Origin: Muribaculaceae bacterium
GTDB lineage: Bacteria > Bacteroidota > Bacteroidia > Bacteroidales > Muribaculaceae
DNA length: 31,675 bases
Reading direction: 5' to 3'
NCBI GenBank assembly: GCA_009775365.1
Contig: VSPM01000031.1
Span: 1 to 31,675 of the forward strand
Shown here: in pieces, positions 1-7,454 of the stretch
How the letters are laid out: each line of letters begins with the position of its first letter
Position numbering within the stretch: the stretch's first letter is position 1
Notes under the pieces: generated by a model
Database searches by the model: none
What the model was told of the DNA's origin: nothing
The model's input: only the letters and a program-made list of their open reading frames with translations
Made by a program: the position numbers and the translations under genes

Positions 1-606
1 GGGCCGGGCTGGGGCTGGGGGCCGTCATGTCCGGGTCATCCGGGAGGACGTCCTCCTATGGCAAATTACCGTCCTAATGGAAACAGGCCGGTCGGCCCGA
101 ATTCAGGATGGTCGAACAGCACTCGCCCGGGCGGGGGAGGTAATCTTGCGCATAGAGTGCCCGGTGGAAATTCTGTAAACCGCCCCGGTTCAACTTCAAC
201 TCGTCCCGGGTTATCAGCTCGTCCCGGTGTGTCGATGAGCAGGCCCGGAGGGGCAGGAGTTGTCAATAACAACGGTAGATGGGAATATAACACTACAAAT
301 TCTACGGGTCATCGCCAGGCCGGCACCGGAGTTGTAAACAACAGTGGTGGCAACAATAGGGTGAATTCCGTTAAAAATGGAGCAACTACTAACCGGCGTG
401 CCACAAATAATGTGAATCGCAGTAATATGAACACCCAGAAGGCGACATCTAATACGAGAAACTATAACAATACGAACCGCACCACGAACCGCAATAACGG
501 TTCTTTCAACACCGGACGCACTAATAGAGGTGGTGGTTTCGGAGGCGGAAGCCGTAACACAGGTGGCGGAAGCCGTCGTGGTGGCGGTGGCGGACGTCAT
601 CGTTGA
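1..606 (+). CDS. Gly/Pro/Asn/Arg-rich low-complexity protein, C-terminal part (5' end outside window)
   Basis: The reading frame is open from the first base of the window to the stop at 604-606, so about 201 C-terminal residues are seen and the true start lies upstream. An internal ATG at 58 is possible but the same composition continues before it. The first part is rich in Trp-Gly and Pro-Gly (GPGWGWGP). Next come short RPG repeats (TRPGG, NRPGS, TRPGL, ARPGV, SRPGG) and two GVVNN units. A long Asn/Thr/Arg stretch follows, and the end is GGGSR and poly-Gly. There is no signal peptide or hydrophobic segment in the visible part, and no domain I recognise. Such tails in Bacteroidales are usually disordered C-termini of exported or envelope proteins, but that is inference. 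A strong terminator directly follows. Confidence 0.6.
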   Translation, partial: GPGWGWGPSCPGHPGGRPPMANYRPNGNRPVGPNSGWSNSTRPGGGGNLAHRVPGGNSVNRPGSTSTRPGLSARPGVSMSRPGGAGVVNNNGRWEYNTTNSTGHRQAGTGVVNNSGGNNRVNSVKNGATTNRRATNNVNRSNMNTQKATSNTRNYNNTNRTTNRNNGSFNTGRTNRGGGFGGGSRNTGGGSRRGGGGGRHR

Positions 607-614
607 ACATCATG

Positions 615-658
615 CGTTAAGTGTTTGTTTATAGAAGTAAACAAACACTTAACGTTTT
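615..658 (+). terminator. Rho-independent terminator after the Gly-rich gene
   Basis: A perfect 17-bp inverted repeat (615-631 and 638-654) with a 6-nt loop is followed by TTTT at 655-658. It begins 8 bases after the stop codon of the Gly-rich gene. It ends about 30 bases before the OMP start, so the OMP promoter must lie very close to or inside this structure, or the OMP depends on read-through. Confidence 0.85.
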
Positions 659-685
659 ATCCATTATAGATTAAAAATGCTAACT

Positions 686-2413
686 ATGAATAAAAACTTA
701 TTGTTTCTTGCCCTCACGCTTGCCGGTGCAGGGACAGCATATGCACAAAGCGCCATTGACGCTTACCGCATATCGCAGCCTGATTTGAAAGGCACAGCAC
801 GTTTTATGAGTATGGCCGGTGCCTTCGGAGCTCTGGGCGGCGACTTGTCGTCTATATCGCAAAATCCCGCCGGAATAGGTGTGTACCGCAGTGGTGAGAT
901 AGGATTTACACTCGATTTGGACTGCCAGAACTCATCGTCTAATTCTCAAGGATTTAAGACAGACATGAGCCAGACGAAGTTTTTGCTCAACAACATTGGC
1001 GCAGTATTGACAATGAGGCTTCCGAGTGCAACTATTCCAAACATTAATTTCGGATTCACTTACAATAAGGGTGTTTCGTTCAACAGGCAGTACGGCGGCA
1101 ATATTCCTACCCTTAACAACTCCCTGAGCAATTATGTGGCTGGCATAGCAAATGGCAATGAGCTTACGGAGAATGATTTGGCAGCAACTGATTCTTATGA
1201 TCCCTATAATCCTACCGACGGGGGATATGTGGTTCCCTGGATGGCTATTCTCGGATATGACGGCTATCTTATCACTCCTTCCGAGGGCAATGACAAAACC
1301 ACTTGGTTTGGCCAGTGGGGAAACGGCACCAGCGGCAATGGGGCGTTTTATGTGAAAGAGAAAGGTTCGCTCGATGAATATAATATTGCAATAGGCGGCA
1401 ATATCTCGAATGTGGTCTATTGGGGTATGAATTTCGATATAATCAATTTCAATTATTCTCTTAATTCTGTATGGGGCGAAAATCTGACCGATGCCTTTGT
1501 TCCCGGGCATAATAATCAGATCGTAAGAGAATCAGCTAACTGGAATCTTAATAATTTTTATAACATTCATGGTTCCGGTTTCAATTATCAGCTTGGATTG
1601 ATTTTGAAACCTATACAAGAACTGAGATTGGGATTCGCATTCCATACGCCCACATGGTTCAACCTGACCGAGAGTTTCGGGGCTAATCTGAATTATAAGT
1701 ATGGAGGCGAAAGTGGCACTGCTACAACTAACGGAGGCTTGCTTGGATATAACGATATGTGCTTCCGCACTCCTTGGAAACTTATGGCAAGTGTGGCAGG
1801 TGTGATAGGCAGCAAGTTCATTCTGTCGGCAGATTATGAATGGACTCCATATAACAAGATGAAGATTTCTGCACCTGGAAGTTATAGCATAGGCTCATGG
1901 GATTATCCGGATTATGACGACTGGTATTGGTATGGAGCCCCCACACGCAAAGAGGGCCCGGTTGCACCCACGCGGGCGTATTCTCCTTTTGGCAATAACG
2001 ATCCTTATGCCGCTTATAATGCTGACATTGCTAACTTTTATCAGTCTACCAGCACTATCAGAATTGGTGCAGAATATCGTGTGACGCCATCATTTAGTGT
2101 GAGAGCCGGCTACAGTTATGTTTCGTCGCCTGTCACAAGCAGCCTTAAAGACAATAAGGAAATTGTTTACACATCAGGCACGTTGCCAAACTATCGCTGT
2201 GATAATGAAACCAACTATATCACATGTGGTTTCGGCTATCGTTACCAGCGTTTCTATGTTGACCTCGCATATGTGTATAAGAACATGTCGTCTGAATATC
2301 ATGCCTACACAGCCGACCCGAATCCGGATCCGAATCAATACATTCCGTCGCCGCAGTCTAAGCTGTCGTTGACAAACAATCAGATCGTGCTTTCGGCGGG
2401 ATTCCGTTTTTGA
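686..2413 (+). CDS. FadL/OmpP1-like outer-membrane beta-barrel protein
   Basis: Predicted outer-membrane protein of the OMPP1/FadL/TodX (hemin receptor-like) group, which take up hydrophobic compounds across the outer membrane in characterised members; the substrate here is unknown. A signal peptide is visible (MNKNLLFLALTLAGAGTAYAQ, cleavage probably after AYA). The mature N-terminus has the family pattern around GTARFMSMAGAFGALGGD and the FadL-type NPAG motif (SQNPAGIG). The rest is rich in alternating aromatic/polar strands and ends in Phe (SAGFRF), the usual barrel C-terminal signature. The 575-residue length is typical for Bacteroidales members. An in-frame ATG at 677 would add MLT before the signal peptide; 686 gives the cleaner one. 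I see no good TAnnTTTG promoter in the short gap upstream. It ends at a bidirectional terminator shared with the facing methyltransferase gene. Confidence 0.85.
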   Translation: MNKNLLFLALTLAGAGTAYAQSAIDAYRISQPDLKGTARFMSMAGAFGALGGDLSSISQNPAGIGVYRSGEIGFTLDLDCQNSSSNSQGFKTDMSQTKFLLNNIGAVLTMRLPSATIPNINFGFTYNKGVSFNRQYGGNIPTLNNSLSNYVAGIANGNELTENDLAATDSYDPYNPTDGGYVVPWMAILGYDGYLITPSEGNDKTTWFGQWGNGTSGNGAFYVKEKGSLDEYNIAIGGNISNVVYWGMNFDIINFNYSLNSVWGENLTDAFVPGHNNQIVRESANWNLNNFYNIHGSGFNYQLGLILKPIQELRLGFAFHTPTWFNLTESFGANLNYKYGGESGTATTNGGLLGYNDMCFRTPWKLMASVAGVIGSKFILSADYEWTPYNKMKISAPGSYSIGSWDYPDYDDWYWYGAPTRKEGPVAPTRAYSPFGNNDPYAAYNADIANFYQSTSTIRIGAEYRVTPSFSVRAGYSYVSSPVTSSLKDNKEIVYTSGTLPNYRCDNETNYITCGFGYRYQRFYVDLAYVYKNMSSEYHAYTADPNPDPNQYIPSPQSKLSLTNNQIVLSAGFRF

Positions 2414-2445
2414 ACTATGATTTGAGCATTAACATTAATAAGACT

Positions 2446-2489
2446 ATCAAAAAAATCCCCCGCCAGATTCTGGCGGGGGATTTTTTGAT
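2446..2489. terminator. Bidirectional terminator between convergent genes
   Basis: A near-perfect inverted repeat (arms 2446-2466 and 2470-2489, 3-nt loop ATT; one extra A in the left arm) has a GC core CCCCCGCCAG/CTGGCGGGGG flanked by A7 on the left and T6 on the right. The A- and T-runs make it work on both strands. It lies between the OMP stop (2413) and the methyltransferase stop (2491). Confidence 0.93.
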
Positions 2490-2490
2490 A

Positions 2491-3789
2491 TTACTGTATC
2501 TTTTCCGCGAGAATCATAATCGGTTTTGACGCGATTCGCGTGGCATATAAAAATTTATCGGACCCCTCTTTCAAAGAATATTTTTTGCGAATCTCATCGG
2601 GAGAAAGGGGATAATTGCGTGACACCACATTCAAGTGTGAACCTTGAATCTCTTTGGCGTGCTTTTTGCCAATTGCTCTATCAATTTTTAATATTCTTCC
2701 CGGAAATTCTGCAATGTAACTATCGCTCACAAACAAATGAGATGAAGGGTCGAGTTTATGCAGCCCACGCATGCGATCGCAAAGTTCTCCCCATGGCGAA
2801 AGTTTCATCATAGGCGCATTTGGCTCATATAAATATCTATAAGAATATTGCCTGTTATCCATTTTCCCATCGCCGGTGTCATCAGAGCCGAACCCTGCAA
2901 AAGAGGCATAATTCACATTTGAGGAATTTAAGTTTGATTGAAAAGAAAATCGTGACACTATGTCGCCGTCATTATTGAGATCGATAGCCTCTTTTAAAAT
3001 TTTGCAATCGGCAATAGTGCCGGATAGGCTTTCGCCACTGTCATTGTCGGCATTTGTTTTTAACTTGCCGGAAGAAGCCTCAATCAAGATTTCTTTGCAT
3101 TCACCGTTCACACTGACAGCGCGAATGGATTTTACGCAATGTATATCTTTTAATGTGGCGGATATGTCGAGAAGGGGAGAAGCCTTAATAAGCAAAGTGT
3201 CGCATCTACAGGTAAGAAAGTCTTGAAGAGCGACGACATCCGGTAAGCAGTCCCTGAAGTTATACACTCTTCCGTTGTGGCAGTCTCTACGAGCCGGGTC
3301 TATGAATATAGTATTGAAACGGGTGTCATTACTTTTTAGCCACTCGACAGAATCAGCATTCAGGACGGTAAAGTTGTCAAGACCTGAAGCCTGTGAATTG
3401 TGAGCAAGTACATCCGCTTTTGTGGCGTTTATTTCGCATGCTGTCACTGAAGCGCATTTATTCGCGAAAGCCATGGCATCTATGCCGAGCCCGGCAGTCA
3501 TGTCGAGCACGCTGTGTGATGAGCCGGCAAGCGACGAATGAAACATGGCCACCGCCTCATGGCTTGACTGCTCATAGGCTAAAGAATCAGGGAAAAGCAT
3601 TCCGGGATTGCTGATGAAGTTTTTGAGTTTTACGGCTCCTTTTTTTCGGCACTCTATTTGAGTGAGAGCGAACTTCAAATCGAAGTCGCGAATTTTGCCG
3701 TTGTATTTAAGAAGAAGCTTGCTTGAATCTTCGTTTGCATGATTTTCAATAAACTCGAAAAACATCGGTGTCATGTCAGTAACATTCAT
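2491..3789 (-). CDS. SAM-dependent methyltransferase with THUMP-like C-terminal domain
   Basis: Class I methyltransferase of the Bacteroidetes family with a C-terminal THUMP-like domain (PF18096-type). An RNA substrate is likely from the family, but none is established here. Visible motifs are the SAM-binding loop VLDMTAGLGIDAMAFA, an acidic residue after beta-2 (ACEIN), and the catalytic-type motif IDPARRD. Downstream come blocks KASPLLDI, YLYEPNAPMMK and VVSRNYPLSPDEIRKKY, typical of the family. The frame is open up to an ATG at 3888, but the promoter -7 element at 3867-3874 lies inside that extension, so the start must be downstream. ATG 3789 (MNVTDMTPMFFEF) fits family N-termini best (432 aa) and ATG 3840 is the alternative. 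The gene is divergent from the exonuclease and convergent with the OMP. Confidence 0.85.
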   Translation of the reverse strand: MNVTDMTPMFFEFIENHANEDSSKLLLKYNGKIRDFDLKFALTQIECRKKGAVKLKNFISNPGMLFPDSLAYEQSSHEAVAMFHSSLAGSSHSVLDMTAGLGIDAMAFANKCASVTACEINATKADVLAHNSQASGLDNFTVLNADSVEWLKSNDTRFNTIFIDPARRDCHNGRVYNFRDCLPDVVALQDFLTCRCDTLLIKASPLLDISATLKDIHCVKSIRAVSVNGECKEILIEASSGKLKTNADNDSGESLSGTIADCKILKEAIDLNNDGDIVSRFSFQSNLNSSNVNYASFAGFGSDDTGDGKMDNRQYSYRYLYEPNAPMMKLSPWGELCDRMRGLHKLDPSSHLFVSDSYIAEFPGRILKIDRAIGKKHAKEIQGSHLNVVSRNYPLSPDEIRKKYSLKEGSDKFLYATRIASKPIMILAEKIQ

Positions 3790-3866
3790 GATAATTGCGG
3801 AAAAACGGGATGCGAAATTGCCATCAAATCTAATGTGCATTTTAGTTATGCAACAAAAATTATCAG

Positions 3867-3897
3867 CAAAATTAGCCAACACGAGCAATTATTCAAA
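3867..3897 (-). promoter_or_regulatory. Bacteroidetes-type promoter of the methyltransferase gene
   Basis: On the minus strand a -33 TTTG (3894-3897) is separated by 19 nt from a -7 TAATTTTG (3867-3874). This matches the Bacteroidetes TTTG-N19-21-TAnnTTTG consensus. Transcription should start near 3860, leaving a leader of about 70 nt to ATG 3789 or about 20 nt to ATG 3840. Confidence 0.75.
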
Positions 3898-3999
3898 ATA
3901 AAACTGTAAAAAAACGCGTATTATTATAGCGTTTCCCGTCATTCACTTTGTTTGATTCGAGAAACGGGAAAAAGCATAGCATTTGAAAACGCAAACAAC

Positions 4000-4494
4000 A
4001 TGTTGAATTTTGCAGCAATAGATTTCGAGACAGCCAATGGCAACCCATGCAGCGTGTGCAGCGTGGGTGTAGTTGTGGTAAAAAATGGAAAAGTGACCGA
4101 CAGGGTTTATAGGCTTATCCACCCGGTGCCCAATTATTATAGCCCCGGAAATGTAAAAGTGCATGGACTGACAAAAGAGGACACCGATGATGCCGACACA
4201 TTCCCTGAAGTGTGGGCTGAAATCGAGCAATATATAGAGGGTCTGCCGCTTGTGGCACATTTCAGCAGGTTTGACGAGAACTGTCTCAAATCAGCATTCG
4301 CAAGATTTAATATGACCTATCCATATTATCAGTTTTATTGCACGTGCACAGCATCGCGAAAAGTATTTGGCAAGAGCTTGCCCAATCACAAGCTCCCCAC
4401 AGTTGCCAAGCAATGCGGATATGACCTGGAGCAACATCATCATGCGTTGGCAGACGCAGAAGCTGCGGCCGCGATAGCCTTGCGTATTCTTTAG
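4000..4494 (+). CDS. 3'-5' exonuclease, DEDDh (DnaQ/RNase T-like) family
   Basis: Small stand-alone exonuclease domain of 164 residues. The three Exo motifs are present: ExoI FAAIDFETANG near residue 4 (Asp and Glu for metal binding), ExoII around LVAHFSRFDENCL, and ExoIII HHHALADAEAAA with the His and Asp of the DEDDh subclass. Members act as proofreading epsilon-like subunits or in DNA repair or RNA maturation; with no polymerase domain or BRCT/GIY domain attached the substrate cannot be told. ATG 4000 is chosen because the family begins just before the FAAIDFE strand. The in-frame ATG at 3952 would add 16 residues of no obvious role and sits in promoter-like sequence (TCACTTTG at 3943, TAGCATTTG at 3977). 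Confidence 0.85.
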   Translation: MLNFAAIDFETANGNPCSVCSVGVVVVKNGKVTDRVYRLIHPVPNYYSPGNVKVHGLTKEDTDDADTFPEVWAEIEQYIEGLPLVAHFSRFDENCLKSAFARFNMTYPYYQFYCTCTASRKVFGKSLPNHKLPTVAKQCGYDLEQHHHALADAEAAAAIALRIL

Positions 4495-4591
4495 GACACT
4501 TATGGTGTGCGAACTGGTTCTCTAAATCCGATAAATGGTTCTAAAACACTTTTAAGATGGTTTTTTATATTTGTTTTGAGGCTCAGAATTG

Positions 4592-4609
4592 TTTTTTTTG
4601 TAATTTTGT
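4592..4609 (+). promoter_or_regulatory. Promoter of the amidase-MCE operon (T-tract plus -7 TAATTTTG)
   Basis: A perfect -7 element TAATTTTG at 4601-4608 is directly preceded by T8-G. TTTTG at 4574-4578 is a possible -33 (22-nt spacer). Transcription would begin near 4615, giving a leader of about 13 nt to ATG 4628. The 18-base core is identical to the proS promoter at 11832-11849. Confidence 0.75.
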
Positions 4610-4627
4610 GAGAAAATAACCTCTCCA

Positions 4628-6145
4628 ATGAGATTGAATATAGTATTAGTAGTAGCTTTAATAATATGTGAGGCGCTCTTTTCCCCTTTTGAGACCAAGG
4701 CAAGAGAGAGGGCTGAAGACTTTACTGTAGTTATTGATGCCGGTCACGGCGGAAAAGATGCGGGCGCCACCGACAACGGCGCTAAAGAAAAAGATATAAA
4801 CCTTGGTGTGGCTTTGCAGCTTGAGTCTATAATCAAGAAGAAAATGAAGTCGGCACAAGTTGTCATGACTCGCAAAAATGACAGCTACCTCACTCTTCAG
4901 GAGCGTGCCGACAAAGCCAATAAAGCCAAAGGCGACCTTTTTATATCTATTCACACAAATTCAGTTGATAAAAGCAACAAAAACAGAAAGACAGTATCAG
5001 GTAGTTCTGTCTACGCTCTCGGATTGCATAAGGACGACAACAATATGCGGGTTGCTCAAAGAGAGAATTCCGTGATTGAACTCGAGAGCAATTTTGAACA
5101 GAAATATAGCGGTTTTGACCCTTCAAAAGATGAGTCATATATCATTTTTGAAATGGCTCAGAAAAAGAATCTCAGCAAAAGCATTAAATTTGCTGAAGAC
5201 GTTCAAAACGAGCTTGTCGGGATTGGCAGGGGCAACAGGGGAGTGCATCAGGCGGGATTCTGGGTGCTATGGGCCACGTCTATGCCGTCTGTGCTCATAG
5301 AGCTTGACTTCATCTGCAATCCGGGCGCTGCTAAATATATGACTTCTGAAAAAGGTCAGAAAGAATTGGCTTCTGCCATATTCAAGGCCATAGAAAAATA
5401 TGAGAAGATATGGCAGAAGTCTAAGAAATCTTCAGGCGGAAAACGTTTGTCATCTTCAGAAGCCAACGAGGATCTGGAGAGTTTTGATGACGCCACTCTT
5501 GAAGCCTCTGCATCTTCCGCATCTGTAGTTGTCACAAAGTCTTCCCCCTCTTCGTCAAAAAAGAAAATGGCCGCCCCGTCGTCAGGCAAGAAGTCTTCAA
5601 GAGGAGATTATGCGGCGGCAAGAAGGAGAAGGCGTTCAGAAAACGGGAGGGCAGTGTCTGATAAAAAGAACTATGAAACATCGATGATTCCTCTGCATAA
5701 AGATGGGGAAAGAGCCGGAGTGATTGTGGCAGACTCTGACGAACGTAATACCGTGAGCATATCTTCTTCCGATTCCGACAATCTCACGTCGGATAAAGAC
5801 AAAAAGTCAAAAAAGAAAAAAGACAAGAAAGACAAGAAGTCGAAGAAGGAAAAGCAGAAAAAAAGGAAAAGAAGTGACAAGGCACACAACGCAAAGATAG
5901 ATAAATTTGTTAAAGTATATAAAATCCAAATATTAGCATCGGCTGATTTGCTCAAGCAAAGCAATCCTCGTTTTTGCGGGCTTTCTCCAATAACTGTGTA
6001 TAAAGAGAATAATCTCTATAAATACTATTATGGAGAGAGCGCGGACAAAGCGGAGATTGAAGAAATGCTTAAAGACGTGAAAAGGAAAATTCCTGATGCG
6101 TTTATTGTGACAAGCACAAAGAGCTTAGGTTCGGCCAAAAACTGA
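4628..6145 (+). CDS. N-acetylmuramoyl-L-alanine amidase (Amidase_3) with basic linker and SPOR-like tail
   Basis: Periplasmic peptidoglycan hydrolase that cuts the bond between N-acetylmuramic acid and L-Ala of the stem peptide, used in cell separation and wall turnover. A signal peptide covers about residues 1-25. The Amidase_3 catalytic domain runs from about 32 to 260, with zinc ligands His40 (VVIDAGHGG), Glu54 (AKEKDIN) and His109 (FISIHTN), and catalytic Glu225 (VLIELDF). Then follows a long Ser/Lys-rich linker, extremely lysine-rich around 385-420, and a C-terminal region of about 80 residues (FVKVYKIQILAS onward) that looks like a divergent SPOR domain, which in other proteins binds denuded septal glycan. 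At 505 residues it is longer than a minimal AmiC-type enzyme because of linker and tail. The MCE gene starts 7 nt after its stop, so they form an operon. Confidence 0.92.
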   Translation: MRLNIVLVVALIICEALFSPFETKARERAEDFTVVIDAGHGGKDAGATDNGAKEKDINLGVALQLESIIKKKMKSAQVVMTRKNDSYLTLQERADKANKAKGDLFISIHTNSVDKSNKNRKTVSGSSVYALGLHKDDNNMRVAQRENSVIELESNFEQKYSGFDPSKDESYIIFEMAQKKNLSKSIKFAEDVQNELVGIGRGNRGVHQAGFWVLWATSMPSVLIELDFICNPGAAKYMTSEKGQKELASAIFKAIEKYEKIWQKSKKSSGGKRLSSSEANEDLESFDDATLEASASSASVVVTKSSPSSSKKKMAAPSSGKKSSRGDYAAARRRRRSENGRAVSDKKNYETSMIPLHKDGERAGVIVADSDERNTVSISSSDSDNLTSDKDKKSKKKKDKKDKKSKKEKQKKRKRSDKAHNAKIDKFVKVYKIQILASADLLKQSNPRFCGLSPITVYKENNLYKYYYGESADKAEIEEMLKDVKRKIPDAFIVTSTKSLGSAKN

Positions 6146-6152
6146 TTCGAAT

Positions 6153-7055
6153 ATGAAAAAGTTGTTTACCAAAGAATTTGTAATCGGCATTTCCGTGATT
6201 ATGGCAATCATTATCCTTTATGTGGGTATTGATTATCTGAAGGGTGTTAATTTGTTTAAGCCGGCCAATTTCTATGTTGCCGCCTATGATAATGTGGCGG
6301 GTCTGGAAGTGGCGGCTCCGGTCACGGTAGATGGTTTTAAAGTAGGGCAGGTAAGAGAAATTAATTTCGATTACGAAAATCATGGCAAGATTAAAGTGAT
6401 TTTAGCTCTAAACAAATCTTTGAGACTTCCCGTCGATTCAAAGGCCGTGATAGGGTCTACGCTCATGAGCGGTGCTTATGTTGACATAAAGATGGGCAAA
6501 AGCAAGGATCTGATAGAGGTGGGGGGCGACATAGCCACTCAGACAAATCCCGACATGATGGCTTCCTTATCTGACAATGTCCTCCCGGCAGTGGGTGAGA
6601 TTTTGCCGAAGGTTGACAGCCTTCTTGCTAACCTTAATAAACTTGTGGGCGACCCCGCTTTGCTAAAGTCAGTGCAGAGCCTTGAAGGCATCACCGACAA
6701 CATCAACAAGGCTTCTTTAAGCCTAAACACAGTGATTGGCCGACAGGTGCCCGGCATGATGAATAATGTCAATCATGTGGCAACAAATCTCGATTCAATC
6801 ACCCGCGACCTCATTGTGTTGTCTGCCGAATTAAAGCGTTTGCCTATCTCATCTACTATGGACAATGTGAATGAAATGACCGGCAATCTTGCGAAGTTCT
6901 CAAACCAACTTAACAGCAGAGAGTCAACCCTCGGTCTTCTTATGAATGATCCGGAACTCTATAACAGGATAAATCGTTTAAGCGCCGATGTAGATTCCCT
7001 TATTGTGGATTTGCAGAAGAATCCGAAACGCTATATAAGTATAAAACTTCTTTGA
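6153..7055 (+). CDS. MCE (MlaD-like) lipid-transport substrate-binding protein
   Basis: Single-pass membrane protein with an MCE domain, the family whose hexameric rings carry phospholipids between the inner and outer membranes. The N-terminal helix is at about residues 9-29 (FVIGISVIMAIIILYVGIDYL). The MCE domain is at about 36-115, with the pattern YDNVAGLEVAAPVTVDGFKVGQV and the later LMSGAYVDIKMG. The remaining 180 residues are predicted helical and rich in Asn/Leu heptads (NLDSITRDLIVLSAELKRL), as in longer MlaD/PqiB-type proteins. It starts 7 nt after the amidase stop and shares its promoter. No MlaE/MlaF permease or ATPase is adjacent, so its partners must be encoded elsewhere. Confidence 0.9.
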   Translation: MKKLFTKEFVIGISVIMAIIILYVGIDYLKGVNLFKPANFYVAAYDNVAGLEVAAPVTVDGFKVGQVREINFDYENHGKIKVILALNKSLRLPVDSKAVIGSTLMSGAYVDIKMGKSKDLIEVGGDIATQTNPDMMASLSDNVLPAVGEILPKVDSLLANLNKLVGDPALLKSVQSLEGITDNINKASLSLNTVIGRQVPGMMNNVNHVATNLDSITRDLIVLSAELKRLPISSTMDNVNEMTGNLAKFSNQLNSRESTLGLLMNDPELYNRINRLSADVDSLIVDLQKNPKRYISIKLL

Positions 7056-7141
7056 CAACCGGTATGCCAAGATTAGATGTATGATCCGGCGGAGGCATTA
7101 TAAAGCATATGCCGGCATACATTTTTTCTCTGCAAGGATTA

Positions 7142-7197
7142 ATGCACATCATAATCGTCATGTGAAAACGGCGGATTATGATGTGCATCATCTTTTT
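7142..7197 (+). terminator. Long-stem hairpin after the MCE gene, probable terminator
   Basis: A perfect 15-bp inverted repeat (7142-7156 and 7174-7188) with a 17-nt loop is followed by CATC and T5 (7193-7197). It is 87 bases past the MCE stop codon and 258 before dnaA, so it most likely ends the amidase-MCE transcript. The loop sequence TCATGTG can also pair with CACAT in the left arm, giving an alternative smaller hairpin. Confidence 0.6.
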
Positions 7198-7454
7198 AGA
7201 TGACCGACACAAAATTCGATTATTATGGATGTACAATCATAATTTGTTGTAATTGTCAACAAATGTGCTGGTTAGGGATTGAGATAATGATTTTTGACAG
7301 TTGTTTTTAGGGCATATGTAATCATTAAAATTTGTGATAATTTTATGATATTGATTTCCAAAGCAATATAAAAAAACGAATTATGCAAGAGTAAAAACTA
7401 TTTTTTTTCTCCTTTTTTTGTCGTTATTTTGTAGTCCCTTTAGCGTATACCGAC
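7198..7454 (+). promoter_or_regulatory. AT-rich region upstream of dnaA with candidate promoter
   Basis: This is the non-coding remainder of the 0.4 kb gap before dnaA. It holds an 8-bp inverted repeat ATTTGTTG-N7-CAACAAAT (7242-7264), TAAAATTTG at 7326-7334, and the best promoter candidate TTATTTTG at 7424-7431, one base off the -7 consensus, preceded by a T7-G run (7413-7420). That would give a leader of about 15-20 nt to the dnaA ATG. No match to the DnaA box TTATNCACA is visible on either strand here, so I do not call an origin. No tRNA or small ORF is evident. Confidence 0.5.

Noticed and set aside
66..600. Two minus-strand frames through the Gly-rich gene
   Set aside because: They arise from the low-complexity GC-rich repeats of the plus-strand gene, have no recognisable domain and no promoter, and overlap the gene almost completely.
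5790..5880. Poly-Lys stretch as a misread or frameshifted segment
   Set aside because: The frame continues into a plausible SPOR-like domain and the normal stop, so the Lys-rich region is a genuine linker.
7056..7454. Possible chromosomal origin next to dnaA
   Set aside because: The region is AT-rich and has a dyad, but no cluster of TTATNCACA-like boxes is visible; TGTGATAA (7334) and TTATGCAAG (7381) are poor single matches. GC-skew over the genome would be needed.
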